A stretch of DNA of 64,000 bases, taken from assembly GCF_029537395.1 (NCBI RefSeq), contig NZ_CP120677.1, positions 1,984,001-2,048,000 on the forward strand. Direction: 5' to 3'. Position 1 is the stretch's first letter; the number at the start of each line of letters is the position of its first letter. Of this stretch, positions 61,985-64,000 are shown one piece after another. The stretch is from Tissierella sp. Yu-01 (GTDB lineage Bacteria > Bacillota > Clostridia > Tissierellales > Tissierellaceae). The notes beneath the pieces are model-generated. The model searched no databases. It saw nothing but the letters and a program-made list of their open reading frames with translations, and had not been told where the DNA came from. Both the position numbers and the translations under genes were made by a program.

Positions 61985-63916
61985 TTGTTGATAATAAAAA
62001 AAATATTTCAAAGCAACAAACTATTAGCTAGATTAATAATTTCTTATTTCATAACATCTGTGCTACTAACTAGTATTTTAATGTTAATTGTATCTGCTTT
62101 TGTTTCTACTTATATTGAAAAACGAACTACTGCAGCTGCCACTGATCTGTTAAGTCAATCATATTCTACCGCGTATTATGCTCTTACTGATATTTATGGT
62201 GATTATTATGAAATGTGGTCTAAGAATGAACTCATAAAAAATGTACTAGGTCCATCTCCTTTATCGGAGGAAGATTATATAGATATAACAGAAACATTTG
62301 ATACAGAAATCTTTAGAAATGATTTAATAGAGTCAATATACTTAATAAATAAACACTCAAATACTGTTATATCTAATATATCATCTTATGACTTAGAGAA
62401 CTTCCAGGACCAAGATGCATTATTGCTATTTGATGAATTCGAAAAGCACTATAACACTTATAAGGATGAAATATTCTTCCCTAGAAGTGTACAAGTAGAA
62501 AACAATGGACATATGATAAGCAAAAATCTCATTTCCATTATTTACTCTGTAAAAGATGATAATGGTCAACTTTCTTCTGGAATCATGGTAAATATTAATC
62601 AGGATAGACTTTCCAAGTTAATAAATACAGACAATGATTCTAATTTAATGATTATTGTTAATAGCAAAGGTAAGGTAATATCTGATTCTAAGGGTAATTT
62701 TGGGTTTACTCTACCAAGAGATGATTTTTATATGACAATTGCTAATAGCACTAAAATTAGGGATAACTTCACAAGTTACTTTATGGGAGAAAAGTCCTTC
62801 GTAACCTATATAAAAGCCATGGACTTAGGATTTGTTTTCATCAGTATTACTCCATATTCAATCTTGGAGCATGAAATAATAAGAACTAACAGTATTGTAG
62901 CAATTTTCTTTATTATATCCATGATAATAAGCTTAATTGTAAGCTTCTATTCAACTAAGAAAATATATGATCCACTAAATGAGATTCTACTAAAGATGAA
63001 AGAAAATCCGTCTATTAGTGGATCCATGTCATTAGATGAATATGAACTATTAGGTGAAACCTATAATAGCCTAGTAGTAAAGGATAAGGAAACACATCTA
63101 TCGAGGATTTTTAATGGTAGTTACGGAGAGACTTCTCTCGAGATACTTGGCTATAACAACGATAATAAGTATATGACATTTTCAGTGATCCCAGATGATG
63201 AAGAAGATATAACCAATGAGATATTAGAAAAAATAGTTGAATTGATAAATCAGAATACCAACTGGGCAGCTGCAATAACTGCTAGTAATTGTGTAAGTAG
63301 TATAATTAATAGCTATGATTTTAATGATGATAAAATTGAAAGTATTATAGAAGTTTTAATCAATCTTCAAAAGGTTATATCTGATGAATTATATATTACA
63401 GTATCAATTGGACTCGGAACCATGGTAAATAATCTAGATAGTATAAAATTTAGTCATAGATATGCTATGTTAGCAGTTCAAAATGCCTTAAGCAATGGAG
63501 AAAATCAAGTAGTTTATTATAACGATATTGAAAATAGTAAAGTCGCTGCAAGTCAAAATAAAGATTCCATAGCTAATAAAATCAAGGAATATGTTGATAA
63601 CAATTTCACTAGACAGGATTTCTCAGTAGATGAGATTTCAAATGAAGTAAATTTATCTTTAGGATATATTAGGCAGATATTTAAAAATGAAAAGGGTATT
63701 ACATTAAATGATTACATTATAGATTGTAGAATTGAAATGGCCAAACATTTACTTAAAACTACTGACAAAACCGCAAAGGACATAGCAGAAGAAGTAGGAT
63801 ATTTTGATAATAGGTATTTCTATACATTATTTAAAAAGAAAGTCGGAATGACCACAGATGAATATAGAAAATCTTCAAAGGAGGGTGGATTAAATGAAGC
63901 CAAAGAATCTAACTAG
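61985..63916 (+). CDS. Membrane sensor regulator with AraC-type DNA-binding domain
   Basis: A 643-residue one-component sensor. One helix at about residues 15-41, an extracellular Cache-like sensor (about 42-295), a second helix (about 302-323), a central cytosolic region (about 370-520) resembling the degenerate cyclase-like domains of this family, and a C-terminal AraC helix-turn-helix (about 545-640, with FSVDEISNEVNLSLGYIRQIFKNEKGITLNDYI and AKDIAEEVGYFDNRYFYTLFKKK). Such proteins usually control an adjacent sugar or oligopeptide ABC transporter. The start is TTG behind AAGGACGTG. The next gene, cut by the window end, encodes an exported protein. Confidence 0.85.
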   Translation: MLIIKKIFQSNKLLARLIISYFITSVLLTSILMLIVSAFVSTYIEKRTTAAATDLLSQSYSTAYYALTDIYGDYYEMWSKNELIKNVLGPSPLSEEDYIDITETFDTEIFRNDLIESIYLINKHSNTVISNISSYDLENFQDQDALLLFDEFEKHYNTYKDEIFFPRSVQVENNGHMISKNLISIIYSVKDDNGQLSSGIMVNINQDRLSKLINTDNDSNLMIIVNSKGKVISDSKGNFGFTLPRDDFYMTIANSTKIRDNFTSYFMGEKSFVTYIKAMDLGFVFISITPYSILEHEIIRTNSIVAIFFIISMIISLIVSFYSTKKIYDPLNEILLKMKENPSISGSMSLDEYELLGETYNSLVVKDKETHLSRIFNGSYGETSLEILGYNNDNKYMTFSVIPDDEEDITNEILEKIVELINQNTNWAAAITASNCVSSIINSYDFNDDKIESIIEVLINLQKVISDELYITVSIGLGTMVNNLDSIKFSHRYAMLAVQNALSNGENQVVYYNDIENSKVAASQNKDSIANKIKEYVDNNFTRQDFSVDEISNEVNLSLGYIRQIFKNEKGITLNDYIIDCRIEMAKHLLKTTDKTAKDIAEEVGYFDNRYFYTLFKKKVGMTTDEYRKSSKEGGLNEAKESN

Positions 63917-64000
63917 AATCTTAATAATAATTGTTATATTACTTAGCCTTAGTCTAACAATAACTGCTGCAAAACTTATTTCCATTAAGAAGGATATCAA
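63894..64000 (+). CDS. N-terminal part of an exported protein (truncated by window end)
   Basis: A reading frame starting with ATG at 63894 behind GGAGGGTGG and open to the end of the window. Only 35 codons are visible: a basic start MKPKNLTR, then a hydrophobic stretch ILIIIVILLSLSLTITAA. It overlaps the sensor regulator gene by 23 bp, so it is coupled to it. A solute-binding protein or second membrane component would be typical after such a regulator, but the family cannot be told. Confidence 0.6.
   Translation, partial: MKPKNLTRILIIIVILLSLSLTITAAKLISIKKDI

Overview
The window is AT-rich DNA that is densely coding on both strands, with strong AGGAGG-type ribosome binding sites, frequent TTG/GTG starts and compact hairpin-plus-T-run terminators. 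Together with a LytR-CpsA-Psr protein, lipoproteins, a trimeric [FeFe] hydrogenase, a Rex-like operator and an FprA flavoprotein, this points to an anaerobic, fermentative low-GC Gram-positive (clostridial or Tissierella-like). The exact genus cannot be read from the sequence. No rRNA, tRNA, CRISPR array, phage or transposase was seen.

Layout. 0-11 kb: M29 aminopeptidase; a three-gene unit of Ddl-like ATP-grasp ligase, TRAP permease and small membrane protein; FMN reductase; MerR/TipAS regulator and old yellow enzyme; ECF S component; MATE exporter; AraC regulator fused to a GH39-like domain. 11-21 kb: TIM-barrel protein, cysteine desulfurase-like enzyme and DsrE protein; a YtrA-controlled ABC transporter; two palindromic repeats; DUF2207 membrane protein; type 2 IPP isomerase; LCP protein. 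21-32 kb: DUF438/hemerythrin/PAS protein; hydrogenase operon with a Rex-like site; lipoprotein; aspartate dehydrogenase; a 12-unit LysM protein; NhaC-type antiporter and radical SAM protein.

33-48 kb is a citrate-fermentation island: citX, citF-E-D copy 1, oxaloacetate decarboxylase (alpha, beta, biotin carrier, and a gamma subunit that appears split into a 46-aa membrane peptide and a 117-aa soluble duplicated-tail protein), divergent citM1, a GntR regulator, citG, citF-E-D copy 2 and divergent citM2. A ~169-bp leader is duplicated in front of the citDEF1 and decarboxylase operons, and a T-tract motif recurs in all cit control regions. citC (citrate lyase ligase) is not in the window.

48-54 kb: a Crp/Fnr-hemerythrin-FprA operon for O2/NO stress behind a perfect operator palindrome, a lipoprotein, and pyrB-pyrI-pyrC behind a PyrR-type attenuator; then plsY. 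54-61.7 kb: the full F1Fo ATP synthase operon (atpI-B-E-F-H-A-G-D-C), headed by a solitary Phd/YefM antitoxin-like gene. The c subunit has the residues of Na+-binding rings. With the Na+-pumping decarboxylase this suggests that citrate fermentation makes a sodium gradient that the ATP synthase can use. The window ends in a membrane-bound AraC-type sensor regulator and a truncated exported protein.
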